Positions 45,652 to 55,076 of a stretch of DNA of 64,000 nt are shown piece after piece (the first letter of the stretch is position 1; the number at the start of each line of letters is the position of its first letter). The position numbers were made by a program, and so were the translations under genes. The notes under the pieces are model-generated. The model saw only the letters and a program-made list of their open reading frames with translations, did no database searches and was not told the origin of the DNA. The stretch lies in contig NZ_BMZH01000007.1 of the NCBI RefSeq assembly GCF_014652695.1, positions 62,001-126,000 of the forward strand, written 5' to 3'. The DNA is from Algimonas arctica. Its GTDB lineage: Bacteria; Pseudomonadota; Alphaproteobacteria; Caulobacterales; Maricaulaceae.

Positions 45652-45819
45652 ATGGAAAGTGAACATATCAAAGCCGCCGGCAATAAAGTTAAAGGCAACG
45701 TCAAAGAATCCGTTGGTAAAGCCACGGATAACAAGAGTCTTGAAGCCAAAGGCAAAGCGGATAAATTAAAAGCCAAAGGCCAAGACACCATTGGCGATAT
45801 CAAAGACGCGCTCGAATAG
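45652..45819 (+). CDS. CsbD-family general stress protein
   Basis: 55 aa, very hydrophilic, Lys/Ala/Gly-rich: HIKAAGNKVKGNVKESVGKAT and LEAKGKADKLKAKGQDTIGDIKDA, the CsbD repeat pattern. CsbD proteins are made in stationary phase and general stress and are largely unstructured; the mechanism is unknown. The perfect EcfG promoter upstream is what this family usually shows in alphaproteobacteria, and it anchors the reading of the other six sites. Confidence 0.92.
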   Translation: MESEHIKAAGNKVKGNVKESVGKATDNKSLEAKGKADKLKAKGQDTIGDIKDALE

Positions 45820-45840
45820 CGCCTAACTGATAGGTTTAAG

Positions 45841-45871
45841 AAAAAACCGGGCTCAAGGCCCGGTTTTTTTA
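45841..45871. terminator. Bidirectional terminator
   Basis: AAAAAACCGGGC-TCAAG-GCCCGGTTTTTTT between the convergent csbD and fsa genes. Confidence 0.93.
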
Positions 45872-45890
45872 TGCTTGGAAAGGGTCTGGA

Positions 45891-46541
45891 TTAGATCGAC
45901 TGCCCGGACTTATTCCAGTCCTTCATAAAGCCTTCCAACCCTTTGTCCGTCAGCGGATGATTGGCGAGTGATTTGATAACGCTTGGCGGCGCGGTGATGA
46001 CGTCAGCGCCGACGAGGGCGCATTCTTTGACGTGGTTGGCGGACCGGATCGACGCGGCGAGCACTTCGGTCTCATAGCCAAAATTGTCATAAATCGCGCG
46101 GATGTCTTGGATCAATTCCATGCCATCCAATGTAATGTCGTCTAACCGTCCGATGAAGGGCGAAATATAGGTCGCGCCGACTTTCGCCGCGAGCAGCGCT
46201 TGATTAGGCGAGAAGCAGAGCGTGACATTGGTCGGAATGCCTTTGGATGATAATTCCTTACAGGCTTTCAGCCCGTCTAACGTGAGCGGAAGTTTGACGC
46301 ACACATTGTCAGCAATCTTGCGCAGAATTTCGCCTTCGCGGACCATATCATCGGCGGATGTGGCAATCACTTCGGCCGAGACATGGCCATCCGTCAGGCC
46401 ACAAATTTCCTTCACAACCTCTTTGAAATCCCGTCCGGATTTCGCGATAATGGATGGGTTGGTTGTGACACCATCCACAAGGCCGATTGCGGCAAGCTCT
46501 TTGATGGCGTCTATATCAGCGGAATCGACAAAGAATTTCAT
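45891..46541 (-). CDS. Transaldolase / fructose-6-phosphate aldolase family
   Basis: 216 aa from ATG 46541 ([16 protein letters not shown]), the short subfamily 3 transaldolase form. Schiff-base Lys in [15 protein letters not shown] near residue 85; [16 protein letters not shown] and [11 protein letters not shown] complete the barrel signature. Transaldolase or FSA activity cannot be separated here. The frame is open 27 codons upstream into the priA promoter region, which I exclude. Confidence 0.93.
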   Translation of the reverse strand: MKFFVDSADIDAIKELAAIGLVDGVTTNPSIIAKSGRDFKEVVKEICGLTDGHVSAEVIATSADDMVREGEILRKIADNVCVKLPLTLDGLKACKELSSKGIPTNVTLCFSPNQALLAAKVGATYISPFIGRLDDITLDGMELIQDIRAIYDNFGYETEVLAASIRSANHVKECALVGADVITAPPSVIKSLANHPLTDKGLEGFMKDWNKSGQSI

Positions 46542-46627
46542 GATAGGGTCCCATTCAGTAGTGGCCGATTCTGTATTTGGCCAGAAAGTATCAATATGAC
46601 AGCGTTGGACATACGTTACCACGATCT

Positions 46628-48787
46628 ATGAGTCGACAAAACGTTCAAATCCTTTTTCCGGTCAATGTGCCGGGGGCGTTTGATTACGCTGTGCCTGACG
46701 GGGTGCGCGTCGATCGCGGTGATATCGTCTTTGCGCCGATCGGTAAGCAGATGAAGCTGGGCGTTGTGATGAGTGTGGGCGCGGCTGATGTAGGCCGTGA
46801 GCTCAAGGAAATCGCAGAGGTCAAAGCCACGCGTCCGCTGCCGGAACCGATGCTCGATTTTATCAACTGGGTCGCGCGCTATAATGTCGCCTCGCCGGGC
46901 CAAGTGTTGCGCATGGTTTTGCGGAGTTGGAAGGCCCTCGACCCATCCCCGATTGCGACGCTCTATGAGCCGACGGGGCAGCGCCCCTCAAACCTCACGC
47001 CGGCCCGCCGTGCGGCTCTCGATGAAGGGGGGCCGTTCCCCGCGCGCGCGGCCGAGATAGCGGCGCGCGCCGGTATCTCGGCGGGCGTGGTCAAAGGTAT
47101 GGTCAAGGTCGGATTGATGCGGGCCGATGCCCGTCCCGTTGATCCGCCCTTTGCTGAACCTGATCCAAATATGAAAGGCCGCGCGCTCTCGCCTGCGCAA
47201 AATGCCGCCGCCGCTGACCTCGTCGCGCAAGTTAAAAAAAATGCCTATTCCGCCTCATTGCTCGACGGGGTGACTGGATCAGGTAAGACGGAAGTCTATT
47301 TCGAAGCGGTTGCCGAAGCGCTGCGGCAGGGACGCCAAGTCTTGATACTTGTGCCGGAAATTGCGCTAACCCAAGCGGGCCTCTCGCGATTTGAGGCGCG
47401 GTTTGGGGCCGAGCCCGTTGCATGGCACTCTGGCATCACGGACATGGCCCGCCGCCGGGCGTGGCGCGAAGTCGCGTCGGGACGGGCTAAATTAGTCGTT
47501 GGCGCGCGCTCAGCGCTCTTTCTGCCAGCGGCGAACCTGGGTCTGATTGTCGTCGACGAAGAACATGACACCTCGTTCAAACAAGAAGAGGGCGTGATTT
47601 ATAATGCGCGCGATATGGCTGTGCTGCGCGGCCGATTAGAAGACCGACCTGTGATCTTGGCTTCGGCCACACCGAGCCTCGAGAGCCTCCACAATGCGCG
47701 CTTGGGGCGCTACGCCCATATCATTTTGCCGGAACGTCCCGGCGCGATCACCTTGCCGGAAATCGGCCTGATCGACATGAAAATCCATAAGCCGGAACGC
47801 GGGTCATTCCTCAGCGAACCGATGGTTAAGGCGGTCGCGGAGCGGATCGGGCGCGGTGAGCAATCGCTGCTCTATATGAACCGTCGGGGCTATGCGCCGC
47901 TGATCTTATGTAAAGCCTGCGGCGCCCGGCTCAAAAGTCCGGACACGGATAGTTGGTTGGTTGAGCACCGCGCGACGGGCAGGGCTGTCTGTCACCTGAC
48001 AGGGTTTTCGATGCGGATGCCGAAAAAATGCCCGAACTGTGACGCGGAGGATGGGTTGACATCGATTGGTCCCGGGGTCGAACGGATCGCAGACGAAGCG
48101 CAGTCCCATTTCCCGCACGCCCGCGTCGAAATTCTTAGCTCGGACACGACGTCAACGCCGGAGGAAATTAAGGAACGGCTGGGCCGCATGGAGCGCGGCG
48201 AGATTGATATTCTCGTCGGCACACAAATGGTCGTGAAGGGCCACAATTTCCCTAAGCTGACCTTTGTTGGCGTGGTCGACGGTGACTTGCTGATGGGCGG
48301 CTCAGACCCGCGCGCAGGTGAACGCACCTATCAGACGCTGGTGCAGGTCGCAGGCCGTGCAGGCCGCGCCGATATGGCCGGCGAAGCCCTGATCCAGACC
48401 CACCATCCGGAGCATGAGGCGCTGCAAGCGCTTGTCGCGGGCGACCGCGATATGTTTATCGGCGTTGAAATGGCGATGCGCGAAATGCTCGGCCTGCCGC
48501 CCTATGGCCGGATCGCGGCGGTCATCATCTGGGGGCCAGATATGAAAAAGGCCAAAGCTCTCGCCGTGGATTTCGTCACCAAAGCGCCGCGCGCGGACGG
48601 GGTCGAAATCTTAGGGCCAAGTGAGGCGCCGATTTCGCGGCTGCGCGGTCTCTATCGCTATCGGCTGTTCGTGACCGCAGAACCGAGCGTCAACCTATCC
48701 AAATATATGGCGGCCTGGCGGGCCAAAGCGAAAGTGCCGACGAAGTATAAGATCCAAGTCGATATTGATCCGCAGAGTTTTGTTTGA
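46628..48787 (+). CDS. priA: Primosomal replication helicase PriA, second zinc site degenerate
   Basis: 719 aa from ATG 46628. It restarts stalled replication forks. DNA-binding N-terminus, Walker A GVTGSGKTEVYFEAV near residue 215, DEEH box VVDEEHDTSFKQEEG, helicase motifs SATPSLES and VAGRAGRADM. PriA normally has eight Cys forming two zinc sites. Here the pairs CKAC and CPNC (site 1) are intact, but at the positions of the second pair one reads KSPDTD, and the third pair is CHLT, so three of the four site 2 Cys are gone. Confidence 0.96.
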   Translation: MSRQNVQILFPVNVPGAFDYAVPDGVRVDRGDIVFAPIGKQMKLGVVMSVGAADVGRELKEIAEVKATRPLPEPMLDFINWVARYNVASPGQVLRMVLRSWKALDPSPIATLYEPTGQRPSNLTPARRAALDEGGPFPARAAEIAARAGISAGVVKGMVKVGLMRADARPVDPPFAEPDPNMKGRALSPAQNAAAADLVAQVKKNAYSASLLDGVTGSGKTEVYFEAVAEALRQGRQVLILVPEIALTQAGLSRFEARFGAEPVAWHSGITDMARRRAWREVASGRAKLVVGARSALFLPAANLGLIVVDEEHDTSFKQEEGVIYNARDMAVLRGRLEDRPVILASATPSLESLHNARLGRYAHIILPERPGAITLPEIGLIDMKIHKPERGSFLSEPMVKAVAERIGRGEQSLLYMNRRGYAPLILCKACGARLKSPDTDSWLVEHRATGRAVCHLTGFSMRMPKKCPNCDAEDGLTSIGPGVERIADEAQSHFPHARVEILSSDTTSTPEEIKERLGRMERGEIDILVGTQMVVKGHNFPKLTFVGVVDGDLLMGGSDPRAGERTYQTLVQVAGRAGRADMAGEALIQTHHPEHEALQALVAGDRDMFIGVEMAMREMLGLPPYGRIAAVIIWGPDMKKAKALAVDFVTKAPRADGVEILGPSEAPISRLRGLYRYRLFVTAEPSVNLSKYMAAWRAKAKVPTKYKIQVDIDPQSFV

Positions 48788-48890
48788 GGTCGCTATGAAC
48801 GGTTTTGAAGACGCAGAAGGAGTCTTGATTTGACTGGGGTCATATTATGTCCGCTTAAAGCGGCTACGGGAAATAGATGCAGATAGCGGT

Positions 48891-49202
48891 ATGGAGACGA
48901 TGCTCATTGAGGTTCGAGCAGGAGGCTTTCATGGCCGTGTTCGAGATGGCACTTTGGCGGGTGTTTCGCAGTTTTATGACGAACTCAATATTCTCTACAA
49001 AACATTGTCAGGGACTGCGACGCTAAGCAGCTATGACGGATTCCGACTGATGTTGGAAGCACGTCGCGGGCAAATTCATATCCATGTTGTCGTCCTCGAC
49101 GGTTCCACCAAACAATCAAAACTTAGCTTTGATTATTCGATCGATCAGTCGTTTATGCCCCTGATCATAAAGGGCATAAAGCGCGAGTTTCTCCAAGGTT
49201 GA
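48891..49202 (+). CDS. Small protein, possibly WapI/DUF6228-like
   Basis: 103 aa (or 100 from the second ATG at 48900, which has a better SD). Soluble alpha/beta pattern: FYDELNILYKTLSGTATLSSYDGFRLMLEARRGQIHIHVVVLD and a C-terminal FDYSIDQSFMPLIIKGIKREF. The middle resembles DUF6228/WapI immunity-type proteins, but I cannot confirm it. No toxin gene is next to it. It converges on purA. Confidence 0.6.
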   Translation: METMLIEVRAGGFHGRVRDGTLAGVSQFYDELNILYKTLSGTATLSSYDGFRLMLEARRGQIHIHVVVLDGSTKQSKLSFDYSIDQSFMPLIIKGIKREFLQG

Positions 49203-49215
49203 CTAAGGCGCAGCC

Positions 49216-50511
49216 CTAAACAGCCTTAAACGGATCCCGCATCAAGATAACGTCGTCGCGTTCCGGTGATGTGCTGACCATGCCAACCGGGCAGCCGATG
49301 AGCTCTTCGATGTGGCGGACATATTTGACGGCCTCAGCGGGGAGGTCGGCCCAGCTGCGCGCGCCGCGTGTGCTGCCTTGCCATCCGGGCATCGTTTCAT
49401 AGATCGGCTTTACATTGGCTTGCTGGGTCGCGCCCGCAGGCAATCGTTTCATGATCTTGCCGTCGACTTTATAGCCCGTGCAAATCTTCAGCTCTGGAAA
49501 GCCGTCCAGCACGTCGAGTTTGGTCAGAGCGATGCCCGTGATGCCGCCTGTGATGATCGCTTGGCGCACCATAACGGCGTCAAACCAGCCGCAGCGGCGC
49601 TTACGCCCGGTGACTGTGCCAAATTCATGACCGCGTTCGCCGAGCCGTTGCCCGACAGCGTCATCCAGCTCCGTCGGGAACGGACCTTCGCCAACGCGCG
49701 TCGTGTAAGCTTTGGTAATGCCCAACACATAGTTGAGCGAGCGGGGGCCGATGCCTGTCCCGGCCGCCGCTTGTCCGGCAATTGTGTTGGAACTGGTGAC
49801 AAAGGGATAGGTGCCGTGATCGATATCGAGCATCGCGCCTTGTGCGCCTTCGAACAGGATTTTCTGTTCTGATTTTTGTGCATCATCCAACACCTGCCAA
49901 ACAGGGGCCATGAACGGCAGAATGTGCGGCGCGACGTCGAGGAGTTTTTGCGTCAATTCCTCGGCATTTGTCTCTGGATGGCCAAGGCCAACCCGCAGCG
50001 CATTATGGTGATGCAGCAGGTTATCAACGCGTTCTTTCAAATGCACTGGATCGTTCAGATCGCAGACACGAATGGCGCGACGCGCCACTTTGTCTTCATA
50101 AGCGGGGCCAATCCCGCGCTTGGTTGTGCCAATTTTTATGCCATCGACGCGGTTTTCGCGAATCCCGTCGAGTTCCGAGTGGATCGGCAGAATCAGCGCC
50201 GCGCTTTCGGATATTTTCAGATTATCCGGCGTAATCTTCACGCCTTGTGCGCGGATGCGCGCAACTTCGTCGAGAAACGCCCACGGGTCGAGCACGACGC
50301 CGTTGCCGATGACAGACAGTTTGCCGCCGCGCACAATTCCAGACGGAAGAAGCGAGAGCTTATAAACCGTCCCGTCCACAACGAGCGTATGGCCCGCATT
50401 ATGGCCGCCCTGAAAGCGGGCAACCACGTCGGCCCGGCTCGATAGCCAGTCAACGATTTTGCCTTTTCCTTCGTCTCCCCATTGGGAGCCGACGACGACG
50501 ACATTAGCCAT
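49216..50511 (-). CDS. purA: Adenylosuccinate synthetase
   Basis: 431 aa. It joins IMP and aspartate with GTP in AMP synthesis. The N-terminal [18 protein letters not shown]-loop, [33 protein letters not shown] and [22 protein letters not shown] are all intact. Monocistronic as far as I can see. Confidence 0.98.
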   Translation of the reverse strand: MANVVVVGSQWGDEGKGKIVDWLSSRADVVARFQGGHNAGHTLVVDGTVYKLSLLPSGIVRGGKLSVIGNGVVLDPWAFLDEVARIRAQGVKITPDNLKISESAALILPIHSELDGIRENRVDGIKIGTTKRGIGPAYEDKVARRAIRVCDLNDPVHLKERVDNLLHHHNALRVGLGHPETNAEELTQKLLDVAPHILPFMAPVWQVLDDAQKSEQKILFEGAQGAMLDIDHGTYPFVTSSNTIAGQAAAGTGIGPRSLNYVLGITKAYTTRVGEGPFPTELDDAVGQRLGERGHEFGTVTGRKRRCGWFDAVMVRQAIITGGITGIALTKLDVLDGFPELKICTGYKVDGKIMKRLPAGATQQANVKPIYETMPGWQGSTRGARSWADLPAEAVKYVRHIEELIGCPVGMVSTSPERDDVILMRDPFKAV

Positions 50512-50591
50512 GAATTATCCTTTGCCCGGACGCTCTGTATTGCACCGCAGGCGGTCTAGCGAAAAGGTAAGCAAAAGGCGAGGGGGTAAGG

Positions 50592-51248
50592 TTAGTCGAA
50601 ACGGTAAGACAAACGTCCGCCCAGCACGTCCAAACCCTCATTTGAGCCACTGGTCAAAATTTTCCCGTTGGAGAGATGCTCGACATAGACTTCCGTTGCC
50701 CAATGCTCGCTGACTCGAAGCCCCAATGTGAGGGCTTCGCGGAAGAGAACGCGGGACCCAAATTCGATCTCACTGTTTAAACTCTCAAAATAAGGGATGT
50801 TCTCAGACCGGATACGGGCCAATTGCGCTGGGGTGATCGTTACTGTCCCGTTCAACGCGGCAACAACGGCCGGATCATCAAAATAGGACGGCAGGGGCAC
50901 TTCCTTCGTGCCGTCATGGACGACGAGCCCGAACGCGAAATCAAAGTAAAGCTTTTCGCCTAATGTCTGTCGCCACAAGAGGCCCGCCCCGCCATAGCTT
51001 GTATTGCCTTCGAGGTTCAACGATCCGCCAAGGTAAGGCTGTGGCGAGAGGGCCCATTTCAAGAACTCTGGCTCTTCAAAAATAATTTCGGCATTGATCG
51101 CGGCAGACGTTTCTTTGCCTTTTTTGCCGCCGAGGCCAAAAATTTCAATGTCATGTTGATGGGCACCGACGCGAATCTCGCTGACTTGCGCCATGGCTGG
51201 CACGGATAAACCTAGTGCCGTGACTAGACCAAGAATAAGCGTTTTCAT
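50592..51248 (-). CDS. PagL-like lipid A 3-O-deacylase (outer membrane)
   Basis: 218 aa: signal peptide (LILGLVTALGLSVPAMA) and a beta-barrel body ending in an aromatic residue region (GGRLSYRFD). The catalytic His-Ser of the acyloxyacyl hydrolase family is in YVEHLSNGKI near residue 195, followed by the NEGLDVLGG motif. PagL removes the 3-linked acyl chain of lipid A at the outer membrane. Distance from well-studied PagL is large, so the substrate is inferred. Confidence 0.82.
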   Translation of the reverse strand: MKTLILGLVTALGLSVPAMAQVSEIRVGAHQHDIEIFGLGGKKGKETSAAINAEIIFEEPEFLKWALSPQPYLGGSLNLEGNTSYGGAGLLWRQTLGEKLYFDFAFGLVVHDGTKEVPLPSYFDDPAVVAALNGTVTITPAQLARIRSENIPYFESLNSEIEFGSRVLFREALTLGLRVSEHWATEVYVEHLSNGKILTSGSNEGLDVLGGRLSYRFD

Positions 51249-51409
51249 CGGATATACCTCTAAGACATTCGTAAAGGGGCTTTGACGCGGAATGGTAAAG
51301 GGGTCAACAAGATCAGGTAATCCAGTGTCAGGGTCGTCGCGATCTGTTCGTGTCTAAACTTGCATCTGATGGCTTGCTTGCGTGGCCGCTCCGCCATAAA
51401 TCGCGGGCC

Positions 51410-51859
51410 ATGCGAGATTATACTGATGTTGAAATGCAAATTGCGGGCGTGTTGGACGGGGAACCGAACCGAACGGCTCGGCTGGCCACTGTCGCCTGCC
51501 TGTTAAGCCAAGCGTTTGATGATTTTTATTGGACCGGATTCTATCTGGTTGACCCTGATAAGCCGACAGAACTGGTTGTCGGGCCGTATCAAGGCACGCT
51601 GGGATGTTTGCGTATTCCGTTTGGGCGCGGCGTTTGCGGCATTGCGGCGATGGACCGCGAGACGCAAGTGGTCGAGGATGTGCATGCGTTTCCAGGACAT
51701 ATTGCGTGTGACGCGGCGAGCCAGTCCGAAGTTGTCGTCCCTGTATTCGACGAGGAGACGCTCATTGGTGTGCTGGATGTCGATAGTGCTCAAAAAGGCT
51801 CATTTGACCAGAGCGACGCCGACGCGCTGGAGCGGATCGCCGCAATGATCGCTATCTAG
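51410..51859 (+). CDS. msrC: Free methionine-(R)-sulfoxide reductase, GAF type
   Basis: 149 aa GAF-domain enzyme. All three conserved Cys are visible: TLGCLRIPFGRGVCGIAA and FPGHIACDAASQSE. It reduces free Met-R-SO with thioredoxin. I start at ATG 51410 (MRDYTDVEMQIAGVL), which matches the family length; a GTG start 20 codons upstream is possible. The last four bases overlap the end of the convergent thiF-like gene. Confidence 0.93.
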   Translation: MRDYTDVEMQIAGVLDGEPNRTARLATVACLLSQAFDDFYWTGFYLVDPDKPTELVVGPYQGTLGCLRIPFGRGVCGIAAMDRETQVVEDVHAFPGHIACDAASQSEVVVPVFDEETLIGVLDVDSAQKGSFDQSDADALERIAAMIAI

Positions 51860-52593
51860 CGGTCGCCGCACGCCGGACAAGCCGGGTCGCGCGCCAATTT
51901 GACGGTGCGGCTTTCCGCGCTGAGGCCATCATACATCCAAAGGCGACCGTGCAAGGGTATGCCGGCGCCGGTGATCCATTTGATCGTTTCCATCGCCATC
52001 ATAGACCCTGTGATTCCCGTTAACGCGCCGACGACGCCGACCTCTGCGCACGTCTCTTCTTGCGGCGGAAGATCGGGTACAAAACAACGGTAGCATGGAC
52101 CGGGTTGGGCGAAAATTCCGACTTGCGTATCAAACCGCCCGACTGCGCCAGAGATAAGCGGTATGCCCAGCGCGAGCGCCGCATCATTGATCATAAACCG
52201 CGTTGCAAAACGATCCGAGCCATCCAAAATAAGGTCATGGTGTTGCAACAATTTCGCGGCATTCTCGCGGGATAGGCGGGACGGGGTCGGTGTGACGGTA
52301 ACGTCCGGGTTGACCGCGCGAAGCCGTGTGGCCAACGCCCCGACTTTGGATTGCCCTAGATTATCGGTTTCAAATTGAATTTGCCGTTGCAGGTTTGATA
52401 GGCTGACGGTGTCGTCATCGAACAGCGTGATTTGTCCAACCCCTGCCGCGGCTAGATAAAGCGCCGCGGGTCCGCCCAAACCGCCCGCACCGACAATGGC
52501 GACGTTCGCTGCCAGCAGCGCATTTTGTCCGCTCCCTCCGATCTCTTTGAGAACGAGGTGGCGGGCATAACGCTCTATTTGATCAGCCTTCAT
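51856..52593 (-). CDS. MoeB/ThiF-type adenylyltransferase
   Basis: 245 aa E1-like enzyme. Adenylation site GAGGLGGPAALYLAAAGVGQI and SNLQRQIQFETDNLGQSK, SDRFATRFMINDAA, and the zinc Cys pairs CYRCF and CPACG. It activates the C-terminus of a ubiquitin-like sulfur carrier (MoaD or ThiS); which one is not clear. No C-terminal rhodanese domain. It lies 11 bases after cysK on the same strand; pairing with a cysteine synthase fits a sulfur-carrier role. Confidence 0.9.
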   Translation of the reverse strand: MKADQIERYARHLVLKEIGGSGQNALLAANVAIVGAGGLGGPAALYLAAAGVGQITLFDDDTVSLSNLQRQIQFETDNLGQSKVGALATRLRAVNPDVTVTPTPSRLSRENAAKLLQHHDLILDGSDRFATRFMINDAALALGIPLISGAVGRFDTQVGIFAQPGPCYRCFVPDLPPQEETCAEVGVVGALTGITGSMMAMETIKWITGAGIPLHGRLWMYDGLSAESRTVKLARDPACPACGDR

Positions 52594-52604
52594 GAGCGCT
52601 GAGG

Positions 52605-53546
52605 TCAGTCCAAGCCATCAAACAGCGGCGTTGAGAGGTAACGCTCGGCAAAACTTGGAATGATCGTCACGATGCGTTTGCCGCGCATGTCAGGCCGCGC
52701 GCCGACGAGCAAGGAGGCCGCGATCGCTGCGCCGGAACTAATGCCGACAGGCACGCCGTCTTCTGCGGCGACATGTTTGGCTGTTCCAAATGCGGCGTCA
52801 GAATTAATCGTGACCACTTCGTCGATCAAGTCTGTATCGAGGTTGTCCGGGATAAAGCCTGCGCCAATACCTTGGATTTTATGCGGCCCTTTTTCGCCCT
52901 TAGATATGATCGGGCTTTCCGTCGGTTCAACTGCGATAATCAGGCAGTCCGGGTTCTTTTCTTTGAGGAATTTCCCGACGCCTGACAAAGTTCCGCCAGT
53001 CCCAACACCGGAAATGAATGCATCAACTTTACCGTCGCAATCAGCCCAAATTTCAGGACCTGTTGTGGTGTAATGAATCGCCGGGTTGGCTGGATTGTCG
53101 AACTGACCGGCGCGTACTGCGCCGGGTGTGCTCGCGATGATTTCTTCTGCTTTGGCCATGGCGCCGGGAATTCCGCCCGCTGCCGGGGTTAGAACCAGCT
53201 CTGCGCCGAGAATGCCCATCATTTTGCGCCGTTCAATACTCATGCTCTCGGGCATGACGAGGATGGCTTTATAGCCCATGGCGGCCGCGGCAAAGGCGAT
53301 AGCGATCCCTGTGTTCCCGGAAGTCGGCTCAACAATGATGCCGCCTTTTTTCAGGGTGCCGCTATTTTCCATCTCGCGCAGCATGTTAAGGCCAATCCGG
53401 TCCTTGACCGACGCGCAGGGATTAAAGAACTCCATTTTATAGCAGAGGTCCGCAGGAACGCCGTGTGTGATGCGGGGGAGGCGCACTAGCGGAGTGCCGC
53501 CTATTGTGTCGAGGATACTGTCGTAAATTTTACCGTGGGCGCGCAT
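52605..53546 (-). CDS. cysK: Cysteine synthase A
   Basis: 313 aa. O-acetylserine (thiol)-lyase, PLP enzyme. PLP Lys in CASVKDRIGLNML, substrate loop PTSGNTGIAIAFAAAAMG, phosphate loop GVGTGGTLSGVG, and IQGIGAGFIP. It makes the cysteine used by MetB-type trans-sulfuration. The thiF-like gene follows after 11 bases. Confidence 0.97.
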   Translation of the reverse strand: MRAHGKIYDSILDTIGGTPLVRLPRITHGVPADLCYKMEFFNPCASVKDRIGLNMLREMENSGTLKKGGIIVEPTSGNTGIAIAFAAAAMGYKAILVMPESMSIERRKMMGILGAELVLTPAAGGIPGAMAKAEEIIASTPGAVRAGQFDNPANPAIHYTTTGPEIWADCDGKVDAFISGVGTGGTLSGVGKFLKEKNPDCLIIAVEPTESPIISKGEKGPHKIQGIGAGFIPDNLDTDLIDEVVTINSDAAFGTAKHVAAEDGVPVGISSGAAIAASLLVGARPDMRGKRIVTIIPSFAERYLSTPLFDGLD

Positions 53547-53578
53547 GGTGTCTCCTAATGGGAAGCTGTGCCCGAAGC

Positions 53579-54544
53579 TTAAGCAAACAGATTTTCGCCG
53601 TCCATTGTGATCGTCAGGTGAAGCCCTGTTGGTGTGAAATCACGCGTGACAGTTACGGAGGGCAGAATGTCAAAGAGGCGTGTTCCAAATCCGACGTCGT
53701 CAGACGGTGTTATGGGATGAGCGCAATGTTCTTGCCATGTGATATCGATCTGGTCGTTTGTTCGCGTCCATTGAACGTCTAAATGCCCGCCCTGTTTGCC
53801 AAGACAGCCATATTTGACCGCATTGGTCGCGAGCTCATGAGAAATCATTGAGAGGTTTCTAGACGCATCAATTGACAGACGAGCGGGAGGCCCGTTTAGC
53901 GTAGATGCCGTGTGACCTTTATCGACGTAGGGGCTTAATTCACTTTTGAAAATTTCCTGAATATCAAGGCCGAACCAATCGCTACCCACCAGTAGATCGT
54001 TGGTCCGGCTCATCGCCGCAATCCGAGCCGTAAAGCTTTGGATGTAATCACTAATATTCGAAGCATTTCGACCCGTGATGCGGGCGATGGCGCTAATAAC
54101 CGCCATACTATTCTTAATCCGATGTGAAAGCTCGCGTCCGATGATTTTGTTGCGATGTTCCAACTGATACTGATGGGTGATGTCTTGACAGCGTTGAATC
54201 AGGCCGATGATGGATCCCTTACCGTCACGGAGGGGGTCCTGTGTCGCTTGCCAGACAATCTCTCTCATAGATCCGTCTTCCACTTCGAGCTGAAAGGGTT
54301 GGGCCTCAAGTTGAGTCACGGTGCCACTCAGCGTCGCATTGAATTTGGATAAAACTGATTGAACGAGACCTTCAGTGTCGGGGAAAACATCGAAGATATA
54401 GGCGTCTTCAATCTCTTTGTAAGTGCGATGAACGGCCTGCAAATATGCCTCATTGGCAAAGATGAACCTGAGCTTGGTATCCAAGACCATGATCGGGAGA
54501 GACCAGCCTTCAAGGAGGTGCGTATTAATAGAAAGCGTATTCAT
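53579..54544 (-). CDS. PAS-HWE sensor histidine kinase
   Basis: 321 aa, soluble. PAS domain at about residues 10-130 (MVLDTKLRFIFANEAYLQAV, DITHQYQLEHRNK), then an HWE/HisKA_2 kinase: phospho-His in RELSHRIKNSMAVISAIARI, DASRNLSMISHELATNAVKYG (N-box), and WQEHCAHP, which carries the W-x-E of the HWE family. Such kinases often feed the PhyR-NepR-EcfG general stress pathway, but no response regulator is nearby. The start overlaps the dut stop. Confidence 0.88.
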   Translation of the reverse strand: MNTLSINTHLLEGWSLPIMVLDTKLRFIFANEAYLQAVHRTYKEIEDAYIFDVFPDTEGLVQSVLSKFNATLSGTVTQLEAQPFQLEVEDGSMREIVWQATQDPLRDGKGSIIGLIQRCQDITHQYQLEHRNKIIGRELSHRIKNSMAVISAIARITGRNASNISDYIQSFTARIAAMSRTNDLLVGSDWFGLDIQEIFKSELSPYVDKGHTASTLNGPPARLSIDASRNLSMISHELATNAVKYGCLGKQGGHLDVQWTRTNDQIDITWQEHCAHPITPSDDVGFGTRLFDILPSVTVTRDFTPTGLHLTITMDGENLFA

Positions 54545-54993
54545 TCTGTCCCTGTAGAGCCGTAGCCGCCCGACCCTCGCACTGTGTCTGAAAGGTCGGA
54601 CACTAGTTTGAATGTGCCTTGCGTGACAGGCGCGATCACCATCTGGGCAAAGCGGTCGCCGCGCGCGACGGTAAAGTCCTGATCGCCATGATTAATGATC
54701 AATACGCCCACTTCGCCGCGATAATCCGCATCAATTGTGCCCGGTGAATTTAAGACGGTGATGCCGTGTTTCAACGCGAGTCCCGACCGAGGGCGAACTT
54801 GGGCTTCATACCCCGCCGGTAAAGCCATGCAGAAGCCCGTTGGAATGAGTTTTCGCGTGCCGGGCGCCAACGTGACCGGTGTCTCGATGGCCGCGCGCAA
54901 ATCGGCACCAGCGGCTTGCGCCGTCTCGAATTGGGGCAGATCAATGCCGTCCATGTGCGGCAGGCGGAGGACTTCGATGGAGACTGTTTTCAT
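54541..54993 (-). CDS. dut: dUTPase
   Basis: 150 aa trimeric dUTPase. The five motifs are seen in order: AQAAGADLRAAIE, PRSGLALKHGI, LNSPGTIDADYRGEVGV, RGDRFAQMVIAPV, and C-terminal RGSGGYGSTG. Hydrolyses dUTP to dUMP. It overlaps the histidine kinase by four bases. The dut-coaBC-ubiB neighbourhood is typical of alphaproteobacteria, but here a secreted-protein gene lies between dut and coaBC. Confidence 0.97.
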   Translation of the reverse strand: MKTVSIEVLRLPHMDGIDLPQFETAQAAGADLRAAIETPVTLAPGTRKLIPTGFCMALPAGYEAQVRPRSGLALKHGITVLNSPGTIDADYRGEVGVLIINHGDQDFTVARGDRFAQMVIAPVTQGTFKLVSDLSDTVRGSGGYGSTGTE

Positions 54994-55076
54994 GCAGGTT
55001 CGCTAAGTCTTTTGGTCGGTGAATTCCACTGTAAACTTAGCGGTACGCTTGTTACGCGCGTGAGATGGCTGCGGTT

